A DNA stretch of 64,000 bases from Inia geoffrensis (taxonomy: Eukaryota > Chordata > Mammalia > Artiodactyla > Iniidae): positions 127,844,695 to 127,908,694 of the forward strand of contig CM070904.1 of NCBI GenBank assembly GCA_036417435.1, in the 5' to 3' direction. Shown piece by piece: positions 35,201-50,200 of this stretch. Within the stretch, counting starts at the first letter, position 1. The number at the start of each line of letters is the position of its first letter. A program made the position numbers and the translations under genes. Below the pieces are notes generated by a model. That model worked only from the letters and a program-made list of their open reading frames with translations, was not told where the DNA came from and ran no database searches.

Positions 35201-38200
35201 ATGTAAATCAGAGCAAAAAACTCCATTTTTTTTCACCTGTCAAAAACCAGAAAGTCTAATAATATTCTATGTTGGTGAACCTGTAAGTAAACCTGAACTC
35301 CTATATATTGGTTCCAGGAGTATAAACTGCTGCAAAGTTTCTGGACGGTAATTTGGTGCTGTCAAAATTTTAAATGCCCAAGCCCTCTGACCCAGCCATT
35401 CCATGGTTAGGATTTTACCTTCTGATATACTAGCCCATGCATACAAAGATATTCACTGTAAATCGTCTATGGTAGCAAAAACCATGAAACAACCTCAAGG
35501 TCCCTCTTCAGAAGACTGGTTATATTACGGTAGGCCATAACTTTTGACAAAGTGATTTCAATTCTAGGAATAGCCTGTAGATACATATGAGCAAAATGGC
35601 AAATAAACGATATTTTTGGCAGTGTTATTTGTATCAACAAAAGACTGGATACAACCTAAATATTCTTTGAAAAGAGACTGGTTAAAAAATAAATCATGGT
35701 ACCTCCATATACGTCAAATAGAATGAGATAACTTTATGGGTACTGATGTGGCATATATATGGGGGTAATGAAAAAAGCTAGGTGCAGAATAGGGTGTCAA
35801 GCTTATAATCAATTGTGTAAATAAAAATATGTATATACATATGAATGTGTAAATATGTTATGTATATACACATACATATGTGTGTGTGTGTGCATTAAAT
35901 TTAATAAGCACGTGCCTCTGGAAGGATACAGAGGAAGCTGGCTGCCTGTGGAGGGAAGACCCCAAGTGGCAGGGGGACAGGAGGGATGGGGGATACTTTT
36001 CCTGGCCCAGCTTTTTATACACTTTGAGTTTTGTATCATGAATATTATCAATTCAAAAATTAACTTTAAAGAGCACAGTATAAAATACAACAGAATTCTA
36101 TGAAGTCATGAAAAAGAATAAGGTAGGTCTGTATGTGCTGATGTGAGATCCTCAAGATATATTAAATGAATAAAAACAAAAAACAAAAGGTATAAAACAG
36201 TGCATAGAATATGACCCACTTTATGTAAACTTTGAAAAGGATACACACATATTTACATTTAGCATACAAACAGGCATAAAATTTTTTCTTGGGAAGGATA
36301 CACAAGGAAAAATAAGTTTATTGTGGCTCTTTCTGGAGAGAAAGATATGGGAGAAAAAACTTCTGTTTATCATTTTATAGCCTTCTACACTGTCTGAGCT
36401 TTCTAATCATAAGCAAATGATTATCTGAATGCTGGAATTCTGGGTCATTTTCATCTTTACATGTGTCCACATTAAAACAAAAACAAACTAATAAGTAATG
36501 GCTTTTCCAAGTGGTAATACACAGTGCCTATGGAAGAGCAGTGGTGTGAGCCCTCTCACAGACACACATTAGGACTGTAAACTTGGTACGACTCTTTGGG
36601 AGAACAATTTGGCTTGTTAATTCCATCTTAAGAATTGTCTTAAGAAGGATTTATATTTATTACTATTTATATGACAAAAAATTTTAAGCAAGCTAAGATC
36701 CAAACAACAGGGATATAGGTGAATAAAACTGTGGTAAGTCATATATTGGATATAATGATTGTTTCTGGATTTTATGGTCAGCTTAAAAAGGAAAATATAT
36801 AAAGAAAATATATAAAGATGTAAAATATGGTAGCTGTCTGATTGGCAGGATTTTGGGTAAGTACTCTATTCTCTTTATGATTGTATTTCCCCACCTTCAT
36901 ACAATGAGAACATATCATCCTTGCAATCATAAAATAGTAACTGTTATTTACAAAATGTCTATTCAGGAGCAAAATCTTACCAGAGGAGGAAGTTTTCCTT
37001 CAACTAAAAGCAATGTGTCTCCGGAAGAGAGCATAAGCTCTTTCAGTGCTGCATCCTGGGAATACAGAAAGTGAAAATCTTTTTTGTCACTTATGACTTC
37101 TGAAAGGAAGAAAGAGACCATTCGATCGTTTTTAAAAAACCCTATGCCTCTATTACCCTTTCAAGAAATAAGTAAATGAATAACGAAGCAGATATTGAAG
37201 AGATGGAAAATAAGCTAAAACCATAAAGTATATCATTATGTATTAAAACTGTATAATTATGAACTGTAAAAGATTAAAGGAAGGGAGATGGATGAGCTAA
37301 GAAATGACAGATTAACCTACAGAAGATAAAATTTTAGTTAAGCCCAAAAGATGGGCTGGATTTGGGAAAGCCAGAGGAAACAAGAAGGAATTTCTCAGGG
37401 AAAGAAGAGCACGGCGAAGTCCAGGTTAAGTCAAGTCAGTCAGTACGACTTGTGCTGGGGAGGAGCTAAGAGACCAGATTAACTAGAATGGGAGGTATCT
37501 GCTGGAGAGTAACGGAAAGAAAACTGGGTTGGAAAGGTGGTCAAAGGGATGTGGAACAGGAAAAAAAAGAGTGTTCAGTTGCTTTAAAAACGCCACTCAA
37601 GACTTCTGCGAAGGGGGTTTTTAAAGATCAATCTAAGCTGCCACACTTGTGATATACTGAAGTGGGGAACACATGGGCTCAGGGAAGCCAGTCGTAGTAA
37701 ATTAGGTAAGAGGCAAAAAAACACAAAAAAACAGGGCTTGAACCAGGAGGCCAGCAGTGGGAATGGTCAAGAAGGAGTGGGAAAACCGATTGAAGGCTGA
37801 GACCAAATATGACGGATATAAGGTAAGTAGCGTAAGCCACATTTCAGGCGGGAAAAGATCAGGATGGGAAAGACAAGAAGCAAATCTGGGAAGCGGAGCC
37901 AGTTCTGAGGGTAATGAGTTTGCTTTTAGATGAACTGTTTGATACTGACTTGGGAATTAATAAGAGGAGAAAATAAGGAAACCATCTGACTAGATATACT
38001 CTTTTGACATCCAAACTGTATGTCCTGAATGAAGATTCTTTGAGGTTCACTTTTTACTCCAGGCAGTCAAATTCCTGGCCAGGACCCAAGAGGAGCCTCT
38101 CTGTATTGTCCCTGACTGTTACACAGCAAGGACTGTTCCCCGGAAGGCCCTGCTTTAGATCAACCTCTGTTGATGTTCAATGCCAGTGTCTCACTGAACA

Positions 38201-41200
38201 GAAAGCAGGCGGATAAAGATTGCGGGAAAGGGGAGTGAGCACAATTGTGTAAGCTTTCTCACAAAGCTTTATTCTGGGTGTACTTCTAGGGCCATGGATT
38301 TGGACTGTGAGGTTTGATGCTACTTGGAGCAACAATAAGATGATTAACCAACATGAAAAGATGCTAACATCACTAATTATCAGAAAAATGCAAATCAAAA
38401 CTGCAGTGAGGTATCATCTCACACCAGTCAGAATGGCCATCATCAAAAAGTCTGTAAGTAATAAATACTAGAGGGACTTCCCTGGTGGCACTGCGGTTAA
38501 GAATCCGCCTTCCAATCCAAGGGACACAGGTTCAATCCCTGGTCCGGGAAGATCCCACATGCCGTGGAGCAACTAAGTCCATGCGCCACAACTACTGAGC
38601 CTGCGCTCTAGAGCCCGTGAGCCACAACTACTGAGCCTGAGTACCACAACTACTGAAGCCCACGTGCCTCGAGCCTGTGCTCTGCAACAAGAGAAGCCAC
38701 AACTACTGAAGCCCACGTGCCTCGAGCCTGTGCTCTGCAACAAGAGAAGCCACTCCAATGAGAAGCCTGCACACTACAATGAAGAGCAGCCCCCACTCGC
38801 TGCAACTAGAGAAAGCCCGTGCATCAATGAAGACCCAATGCAGCCAAAAATAAATAAATAAATTTATTTAAAAAATAAAAAATAATAAATGCTGGAGAGG
38901 GTGTAGAGAAAAGGGAACCCTCTTGCACTGTTGGTGGGAATGTAGACTGGTGCAGCCACTATGGAGAACACTATGGAGGTTCCTTAAAAAACTAAAAATA
39001 GAGCTACCATATGATCCAGTGGTCCCACTCCTGGGCATATATCTGGAGAAAACGCTAACTTGAAAACATACATACACCACAATGTTCACAGTGGCATGAT
39101 ATACAACAGCCAAGACATGGAAACAACCTAAATGCCCATTGACAGATGAATAGATAAAGATGTGGTACATATATACAGTGGAATATTACTCAGCCATTAA
39201 AAAAAAGAAATAATGCCATTTGCAGTAACACAGATGGACCTAGAGATTGTCATACTGACGTAAGTCAAAGAAAGACAAATATCATATGATATCACTTACA
39301 TGTGGAATCTAAAAAAATGATACAAATGAACTTATTTACAAAACAGAAATAGGCTCACAGACATAGAAAACAAACTTATGGTTACCAACGGGGAAAGCGG
39401 GGGAGGGATAAATTAGGAGTTTGGGATTAACATATACACACCACTATATATAAAAGAGATAACCAATAAGGACCTACTGTACAGCACAGGAAACTATACT
39501 CAATATCTTATAATAATCTATAATGGAAAGGAATCTAAAATAGAATATATACATTTAACTGAATCTCTGTGCTGTACACCTGAAACTAACACAACATTTG
39601 TAAATCAACTAGACTTCAATGAAAATTTTTTAAAAGAAGATTAACCAGATTCCAAACATCCTGTGGTAACACTGCTCCTAAGTCTACCCTAAGAGTCTGG
39701 GCTGGATTTAGAGATGCAGTTTGAATCACAGCCTAAGTGACCGGCTGGTAAGGTGAATTCTGCCATCATTAACTTACAGAGAAACTCTCAGATTAAAATA
39801 TTCAGGTTTCAAAATTCAGAGTGTATCTTCAAATTCTTTTACTGGTTCAAATGTCTTTTGTTCTCTGTAGTTCTCTGCCTGTTAATGAAGAACTACTACT
39901 AGAGACATATTCTCTTATCGAAAGAGCACTCAATACAGATGTTAGATATGTTCCCACTTAGCTGAAACTTTCCCTCTGACTCTGTGAAAAAACTGCAGTA
40001 AGGAAAAAGTAGACCCACATATGGATTTGTATATCCAAAAAAAAAAAAGTAAAGCTTTCTCTAGAATTTATTCACATGAGTAGGGTGGTATCCTTATGAA
40101 AATACAAAATAAACACAATCACTTTACAAATGAAATGTATAGAAATAATCTTACTTCTTCACATAAAGCCTCCCCAGCTTCATAGCACCAATCCATTTTT
40201 CGTAAATGCCATGCGTCTCCTATGAAGGAATCAAAATCAGATGAAAAAGAATTCAGAATAATATGTTTTAAGAGTTTGTCAGGAATGACCCTTCTGGATA
40301 AATGAATATCAAATGGGATATGACCTAATAAGTATTAACTAATTTTTTGTGTGTGATACACGGGCCTCTCGCTGCTGTGGCCTCTCCCGTTGCAGAGCAC
40401 AGGCTCCGGACGCGCAGGCTCAGCAGCCATGGCTCACGGGGCCAGCTGCTCCGCGGCATGTGGGATCTTCCCGGACCGGGGCACGAACCCACGTCCCCTG
40501 CATTGGCAGGCGGACTCTCAACCACTGTGCCACCAGGGAAGCCCAGTATTAACTAATTTTTAAAGTAAATTATCTCTTCCAGGGCCTGAAAAAATTAAGT
40601 CATTGCCCCAACTTGGTTAATTTTCTCTCTATTCCACCAAGAACTGTATACTTGCAAATAAAAATAAGACTTGGTACTAGTATGCAACATCTACTTACAC
40701 CTTTATTATTTACAAGTACACACGCGCATCCACATCACACGTTAAGCATAGATAGATGTACATACATAAGCATAGAATCCCTCCTAAAATCATGAAATTG
40801 AGTTTTGTTTCACTGTCTTGGACGAAAATACCCGCTAACATCGCTCAGCAACTGATAACACGTACAGCAAGCCTGTCCTATCCAGTGAGCAGCGATCTAA
40901 CGAAAGCGTGTCCTTTTGGCACAGTGCTTCAATGTAGTTGGTACAAATGAACATTTATGAAGGTTAATCAGATTTCAGTTTTTCAGCATGCTTGCTACAC
41001 ACTCACGACACGGGGAGAGAACTTTTTTCGGGGAGAGGGAACCGAGCAAAAGTTGAAAATCCTGATGGTTAAAAAACTAGCAATGTTTTATAACAGTCAA
41101 CTCCCCCACCCACCGAAAGACGCTACGGACGAGGGAAGAAACACAGGCCTCACATTTATCCTGCACAGGCCACAGCTTTTGAATCCCAATACTGTTCTTT

Positions 41201-44200
41201 GTAGACCCTCTTTTGTCATCGGCTCTAGTTTTAAATGCAGTAACATTTATATCGATATTTAACTTAATCTAAGTTTGTTTAAAAAAAAAAAGTAAGTTAA
41301 GAGTGAACACCATTACCTCATAGCAGAGCATGGTAGAAAGAAATCAGATCTCTGAAATCAGAGTCACTTAGCTACTTGTTCTGTAACACTGGGTAAGCCG
41401 TTTAACCATTTTCAGCATCTGTAAAGTGGGAACGGGGGATGATCCCTGCATGGGAGGACTACTGTCGAGATGACCTGAGGCATCATACAGAAACTCCTAG
41501 AAGTTGAGCAAGTGAACGTCCCTGCCAGATAACGGAGCCCCATGCTTCCACTCTGGTGGAGAGAATGGCAAGCACTCACTCTAATAAAAGCAGTGTGGTG
41601 CCTCCTCAAGCTTGCTCCGTGGTTCCACCTGGGATACCCTGGGTTTATTTTTTTCATTCACATTACATTCCCTAATCTATACACAGAAATACTGGCCTGA
41701 AACACAATGCATTGAAATTCTGACTCTATGAGGTTAAAAAAAGAAATTCAGCAAAAGATCTAGGAAATTCCAGAGGGTCTATATCTTAACTGTATCTCTT
41801 TTGTACCTTTGTTGTTCCCTATCTAGGCTCTCTTTCCTTAGAATTAGGCTAACCTCCAACTAGTTTTCTTTTAGCCTGCAAACAAGAAACAGGAGAATTA
41901 TGTACGTATAGAAACGTAAAGCATAACTGACAACCCCGGAGAAAAAGAAAGTTTGAAAAGTTTTCATTAGGCTTATAGAAAATGTATTATAAGTAAAGGA
42001 TGTGGATAAACTTATGTATCATCATGGTCTGTAACTTACCTGATAGGCCAGATTTCTCCAGCATTACCTTTAAACACTGTAAGAAAAAAAAACTATGTTC
42101 ATTAGTTGTTCTATAATCTGAGTTACAGTATTGTGAGAAACACCCTTTTTTGACCATGGGCCTATCTGAGTCTGATTGTATCTAGTAATTCTCAAATTGA
42201 TAAAGATACACACGATGCAGTGATTAAGTAAGCACTTCTTAAGGGCTAGGTGGCGCCAACTCAGCAGGGAAAACCAGTTTCTGGTGTTCGCAACCAGGTC
42301 TATCTAAAAGTTCATCCATTTCCAGGACTGCAGTATGATTCCCTTCTTATGAGGACTAACAGTGCGTTTTTGACCAGATGCGATTAATTAGGCTGATTTC
42401 ACAGAACTCTGACTCCTAGAAGGAGATTAGCTTTTATTTATCATCTAAGAAACAACTGGTCACACATCAACTCATGAGGGAAGAACGATGCGTACTGTGA
42501 ACTCATGGCACAATTCAATAAACGAGACACGATTAACAGACGTTTAAACAAAACAAAAATAGTCATAAAAAACTCCCAACTTCTTGAGGGGAAAAACATT
42601 CTTAAATAAACTTAGGGCAAAGGAGTATGTAAAATTTCATTTATACTATAATACAGCAGAAGGATGATAGTACAAATATCATAGTACAAAGTACTATGTA
42701 CAATAGTGCAAAGGATGATCACTGCTGCCCTGCTTGGATTAGGAGAAAAATGGCAAACAATCCAGACATCCCTGGATTAACAGGGGAACATTTAAATAAA
42801 CTATGAGAGGTCTTAAAACAATTAAAAGGATAAAAGAGATTTATATTTACTGGTCTTAAAAGATCTTTAAAATATTTTAAGTGAAACAAAGTTCTGGGAT
42901 CCCATTTATGATTTTAAAGATAACCATACAAATCAAGCTCTTATTTCTTTCAACATACATTGGTACACACACGGCAAAGGTATGGAAGGACACACTCTAC
43001 TGACGTGGATAAGATTATACTGTCCAATGACAACAGTGACTTCTGGGGAAGCGACCAGAATAGGGTGGTGACCAAGGGGGATTTTTAGTCCCCCCAAAGT
43101 TTAAAAAATAAGACTAAACCCACAATTACTTGTCTGATTAAAAATAGAGACTCTAGAACTAAAGATTGTTTAGAAAGTGATGACAATGACAACACAGTAT
43201 GTTAAAATAGGGAATGGGGGCTTCCCTGGTGGCGCAATGGTTCAGAATCCGCCTGCCCATGCAGGGGACATGGGTTCGAGCCCTGGTCGGGGAAGATCTC
43301 ACACGCTGCGGAGCAACTAAGCCCGTGCACAACTACTGAGCCTGTGCTCTAGAGCCTACGAGCCACAACTACTGAGCCCACATGCTGCAACTACTGAAGC
43401 CCACGTGCCTAGAGCCCATGCTTCACAACCGGAGAAGCCACTGCAATGAGAAGCACACGCACCGCAACAAAGAGTAGCCCCTGTTCGCCGCAACTAGAGA
43501 AAGCCCGCGTGCAGCAACGAAGACCCAACGCAGCCAGAAATAAATAATAAATAAAATAAATTTATTTTAAAAAAAACAGGGAATGGTACCAAAGCCATAT
43601 TCAAAGAAAACTGCAGTCTCAAAGGCCTCCATTATTTAAGAAAAACAAGCAATTGAGCATTCAACCTGTGTTCCAGATAGAGGAAACTGCCGGTGTAAAG
43701 GCCTGTTTGAGGAACAGCATAGTGGCCAACACTGCTGGAGTAGAGCGAGCGAGAGTAATAGACTTTTTTTTTTTTTTTTTTTTAAAGATACCAAAGGGCC
43801 AGATCACACAGGGCCTTGCAAGGTCACTTGGGGCTCCCCCCCTCACCCCCGACTGAGATGGGAAAGCAGAGCAGGGTTGTGTGCAGAGGACTGACTGATC
43901 TTACACTTTAAAGGATTACTCCACTTCTTTGTAAGAACACACCCTGGGAGGTGTCAGGCTGGAAGGAAGGAGATCGGTTAGGAAGCTGCTGGAATAATCC
44001 AGATGAGAGGTGAAGGGGTGACAGCAGTGGAAGGAATATGATCAGATCCCAGATAAATCTTGATGGTAGAACCAAAACGATTTCCTGAAACACTGGTTCT
44101 GAAGTAAGAAAGAAAAGAATCAAAGACAATTTCAAGGTTTTTGGCCTAAGCAAGCAGAAAATGGAGCCACCGTAATAGAAAAGGGAAATGTGAGTGAAGT

Positions 44201-47200
44201 ATGTTGAGAGATCAGGAGCTCATACATACGAGTATGGCGTCTACGACTTGAGCACGAGGCGCTCAGAAGGTAGAGAGAAGAGGAAGCACAGACTGAGAAC
44301 GGGCAGGCCGGAGAGGTGGGAGGAAAACCTGAAGAGCTGCGGTCTTCTCAAAGCAAGTGACAGAAATCACCACGTGTCACTGCTGCTGAAGGAGCAAGTG
44401 AGGTGAAGACCGAGACCTGCTCACTGGACACGGCAACATGGAGGCCGCTGACAGCCTCGACGGAGCAGTTTCAGCTGGGGGAAGGGGGGTGGGTGGGCAC
44501 GGGGAATGACTCTGCCGGCAGTGGGCTCAGGAGAGAACAGAAGAAAGACATACACATTGCACCTTTGAAAAGTTTTGTGGTTTCCGTTCTTTGAAACGAA
44601 AAAACACTAAAGTTACCCAAGGCCACATCCCAGGCACAAAATGACTAACCATCTTTTCCTCTAAGTAACTGCAGCCTTTCCAATGATATTTCTAGTCCCT
44701 CTTCACACTTCCAACTTACAAACATAAATAAGATACTGAATTTCCCCCCAACTCTTGATAGCATCCAATCCAAAATTTGCCCTTATCCCTCCTTAGAATC
44801 GTCTAGCACAAGTCCAAACCTTATCAGAGACACTCTAATGTCTGATTCCTGTATGTATCACTTGCTGGCAGTAAGTCAATAATAAACCTTTTTTTAAAGC
44901 TAAAAAAACCCCAAAACAAAAAAATGTATTAAAGTTAAAAGGCAAATGAAAACCTGGGTAAATATTTACAGCTTGTAACAAAGGGTAAAAAAATATTTTA
45001 TTTAAAACACGTTTTGGGACTTCCCTGGTGGCATAGTGGTTAAGAATCTGCCTGCCTATGCAGGGGACGCAGGTTCCTGCCCTGGTCTGGGAAGATCCCA
45101 CATGCCACGGGGCAACCAAGCCCATGAGCCACAGCTACTGAGCCTGTGCTCTAGAGCCCTCAAGCCACAACTATTGAGCCCGTGCACAACTACTGAAGCC
45201 CACGTGCCTAGAGCCCATGTTTCATAATAAGAGAAGCCACCGCAATGAGTAGCCCCCACTCACCGCAACTAGAGAAAACCTGTGTGCAGCAACGAAGACC
45301 CAACGCAGCCAAAAATAAATTAAATCAATACATTTATTAAAAAATAATGAAAAATTTTAAAAAATGTTTTATCATGGAAAATTTCACACACATGCAGAGG
45401 AGAGTAAAATGAACCCTCAAGTGTCCACTGCCAGCCTCAACTCCTGCTGCAGCCACTCCTGTGTCTGTGTCCCGCCCACTTCCCCTGACTCGCTCCTCAC
45501 ATTCTTTTGAAGCAAATGTCAGGTATCGTTTCATTTATTGATATTCAGTACTCAGCTCTAAAAGATGAAGATTCTTTTAAAAAATGTGACTCTTACATAA
45601 TTATAATATCTAAAAAAATTAAGAACTCGTAAATAACAACTATTCTGTCAGTGTTCAAATTTCCTTCCTTTCTCTTAAACTGTTACTACAGTTCTTTTCG
45701 TTTGAATCAAGGGCCACATAAATTCCATATGATGCACCTACCTGCTATTTCTCCTAAGCCTCCTTTAACCTACAGGCTGTCTCACATGGCAGTTGATTTC
45801 TTGAAGAGGAGTTTTCCACTTCACAGTGCTTACTGCAGGCCTGTGGTGCACTTGACAGGCCCCTCTGTCCCCTGTACTTCTTATAAACTGGTACTCAGAC
45901 CTAGAGGCTTGATCGGACTCAGGTCCACTTTTTTTTCTTTTGGCAAGAAGAGCACGGGTATTGTTTTGAACTTCTAAATGTCTGGGTGTTGCTCTTTTGG
46001 AGTTGTTAGCAGTTTTTCAGGATCCTTGCTTAGATCCATTAATTCATTAGGAGTTGAAAAACAGTGATAGACTAAAGTTCTTTCTTCATTTTGTTAGCTG
46101 GGATATGTCTATTAAAAACATCTTCTCATTATCTATTTGGCTGATGTGAGTATAGTTTCCAAAGGAAAAGATAAGGGCTCAACTCTTTCATTTACGGTTC
46201 CCTAGCATCCACTACAGGTAAGCAATGAATAGCATATTTTTTAGGATCACTGTGAACTCATGGATTTTATGTATATGTGTGAATCAATTTTCATTATTAT
46301 CCCCACTGAGGTTCAAACTCTTATCTTCAGGTTGGCTCCTGACTCTCTTTGCTGATCCCAGAGGTCTTTGCCAGCTATACTGTTTTCTGTCCTGATAAGA
46401 TGTTCTAGGCTCACCATACACTTTCCTGACCTAGATACAGAACCAGCCATTACTCCAAGAAGCCCTAGTTCCTCTAGGAAATGGTATTGAGCGACCACAA
46501 TCTGAATGCTGGGGTGCTTGCTACTACCAGGTTGATCATTGTTTCTATAAGCGATTTCAGGGGACAGAACTAGTAAAATAATTTAAAATATATATATATA
46601 TTAGGTTCATTCTGACTCTGCTAATTCAAATTCAGGAGCACAGGGACTTCCCTGGTGGTCCAGTGGGTAAGACTCTGTGCTCCCAAGGCAGGAGGCCCAG
46701 GTTCGATCCCTGGCCAGGGAACTAAGATACTACATGCCATGGGGCAACTAAGCCTGCGTGCTCTAGAGCCTGCATGCCGCAACAAAGTGCCTGCATGCTG
46801 CAACTAACACCCAACATAACCAAATGAATAAATAAATAAATAGAACCCACCAAAGGGCAGACAGCAGAAGCAAGAAGAACTACTATCCTGCAGTCTATGG
46901 AAAAACCACATTCACAGAAAGACAGACAAGATGAAAAGGCAGAGGACTATGTGCCAGATGAAGGAACAAGATAAAACCCCAAAAAAGCAACTAAATGAAG
47001 TGGAGATAGGAACCTTCCAAAAAAGAATTCAGAATAATGATAGTGAAGATGATCCAGGACCTTGGAAAAAGAATGGTGGCAAAGATCAAGAAGATGCAAG
47101 AAATGTTTAGCAAAGACCTAGAAGAATTCAAGAACAAACAAACAAACAGAGATGAACAATACACTAACTGAAATGAAAAATACACTAGAAGGAATCAGTA

Positions 47201-50200
47201 GCAGAATAACTGAGGCAGAAGAACGGTTAAGTGACCTGGAAGACAGAGGGTGGAATTCATTGCTGCAAACATAATAAAGAGAAAAGAATGAAAAGATATG
47301 AAGACAGCCTAAGAGACATCTGGGACAACATTATACACAAGATTCGCATTACAGGGGTCCCAGAAGGAGAAGAGAGAGAGAAAGGACCAGAGAAAATATT
47401 TGAAGAGAATTATAGTTGAAAATTTCCCTAACATGGGAAAGGAAAGAGCCACCCAAGTCCAGGAAGCACAGAGTGCCAGGCAGGATAAACCCAAAGAGAA
47501 ACACGCTGAGACACATAATAATCAAACTGGCAAAAATTAAAGACAAAGAAAAATTACTGAAAGCAGCAAGGGAAAAATGACAAATAACATACAAGGGAAC
47601 TCCCATAAGGTTAACAGCTGATTTCTCAGCAGAAACTCTACAAGCCAGAAGGGAGTGGCATGACATATTTAAAGTGATGAAAGGGAAGAACCTACAACCA
47701 AGACTACTCTACCCAGCAAGGATCTCATTCAGATTCGACTGAGAAATCAAACGCTTTACAGACAAGCAAAAGCTAAGAAAATTCAGCACCACCAAACCAG
47801 TTCCACGACAAATGCTAAAGGAACTTCTCTAAGTGGAAAACACAAGAGAAGAAAAGGACCTACAAAAACAAACCCCAAACAATTATGAAAATGGTCACAG
47901 GAACATACATATCGATAATTACCTTAAACGTGAATGGATTAAATGCTCCAACCAAAAGACACAGGCTTGCTGAATGGATACAAAAACAAGACCCATCTAT
48001 ATGCTGTCTACAAGAGACCCACTTCAGACCTAGGGACACATACAGACTGAAAGTGAGGGGACGGAAGAAGATATTCCATGCAAATGGAAATCAAAAGAAA
48101 GCTGGAGTAGCAATACTCATATCAGATAAAATAGACTTTAAAATAATGTTACAAGAGACAAGGAAGGACACTACATATTGATCAAGGGATCAATCCAAGA
48201 AGAAGATATAACAATTATAAATATATATGCACCCAACATAGGAGCACCTCAATACATAAGGCAACTGCTAACAGCTATAAAATAGAAAATCAACAGTAAC
48301 ACAATAATAATGGGGGACATTAACACCTCACTTACACCAATGGACAGATCATCCAAAATGAAAATAAGTAAAGAAACAGAAGCTTTAAATGACACAATAG
48401 ACCAGACAGATTTAATTGATATTTATAGGACATTCCATCCAAAAACAGCAGATTACACTTTCTTCTCAAGTGTGCACAGAACATTCTCCAGGATAGATCA
48501 CATCTTGGGTCACAAATCAAGCCTCAGTAAATTTAAGAAAATTGAAATCATATCAAGCATCTTTTCTGACAACGCTATGAGATTAGAAATGAATTACAGG
48601 GAAAAAAATGTAAATAACACAAACACGTGGAGGCTAAACAACACGTTGCTAAATAACCAAGAGATCACTGAAGAAATCAAAGAGGAAATCAAAAAATACC
48701 TAGAGACAAATGACAATGATACACGACAATCCAAAACCTACTGGACGCAGCAAAAGCAGTTCTAAGAGGGAAGTTTATAGCAATGCAAGCCTACCTCAAG
48801 AAACAAGAAAAATCTCAAATAAACAATCTAAGCTTACACCTAAAAGAACTAGAGAAAGAAGAACAAACAAAACCCAAAGTTAGCAAAATGAACAAAATCA
48901 TAAAGATCAGAGCAGAAATAAATGAAATAGAAACAAAGAAAACAGTAGCAAAGGTCAATAAAACTAAAAGCTGGTTCTTTGAGAAGATAAACAAAATTGA
49001 TAAACCATTAGCCAAACTCATCAAGAAAAGGAGGGAGAGGACTCAAATCAATAAAATTAGAAATGAAAAAGAAGTTACAACAGACACCGCACAAATACAA
49101 AGCATCCTAAGGGGCTACTACAGACAACTCTATGCCAATAAAATGGACAACCTGGAAGAAATGGACAAATTCTTAGAAAGGTATAACCTTCCAAGACTGA
49201 ACCAGGAAGAAATAGAAAACAGGAACAGACCAATCACAAGTAATGAAATTGAAACTGTGATTAAAAATCTTCCAACAAACAAAAGTCCAGGACCAGACGA
49301 CTTCACAGGTGAATTCTATCAAATATTTAGAGAAGAGCTAACATCTCAAACTCTTCCAAAAAATTGCAGAGGAAAGAACCCTCCCAAACTCATTCTATGA
49401 GGCCACCCTCACCCTGATACCAAAACCAGACAAAGATACTGCTAAAAAAGAAAATTACAGATCAATATCACGGATGAACAGAGATGAAAAAATCCTCAAC
49501 AAAATACTAGCAAACAGAATCCAACAACACATTAAAAGGATCATACACCATGATCAAGTAGGATTTATCCCAGGGACGCAAGGATTCTTCAATATACGCC
49601 AATCAATCAACGTGATACACCATATTAACAAACTGAAGGATAAAAACCATATGATCATCTCAATAGATGCAGAAAAAGCTTTTGACAAAATTCAACACAC
49701 ATTTATGATAAAAACTTTCCACAAAGTGGGCACAGAGGGAACCTACCTCAACATAATAAAGGCCATATATGACAAACCCACAGCAAACATCATTCTCAAT
49801 GGTGAAAAACTGAAAGCATTTCCTCTAAGATCAGGAACAAGACAAGGATGTCCACTCTCACCACTATTATTCAACATAGTTTTGGAAGTCATAGCCACAG
49901 CAATCAGAGGAGAAAAAGAAATAAAAGGAATACAAATTGGAAAAGAAGTAAAACTGTCACCGTTTGCAAATGACATGATACTACACATAGAGAATCCTAA
50001 AGATGCCACCAGAAAACTACTAGAGCAAATCAATGAATCTGGTAAAGTTGCAGGGTACAAAATTAATGCACAGAAATCTCTTGCACTCCTATACACTAAC
50101 GATGAAAAATCTGAAAGAGAAATTAAGAGAACCCTCCCATTTGCCATTGCAACAAAAAGAATAAAATACCTAGGAATAAACTTGCCGAGGGAGACAAAAG

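Noticed and set aside
38470..38870. CRISPR-like array from regularly repeated 'ccacaactactga' words
   Set aside because: The words are internal modules of the long CHR SINE, with diverged spacing, in a vertebrate intron.
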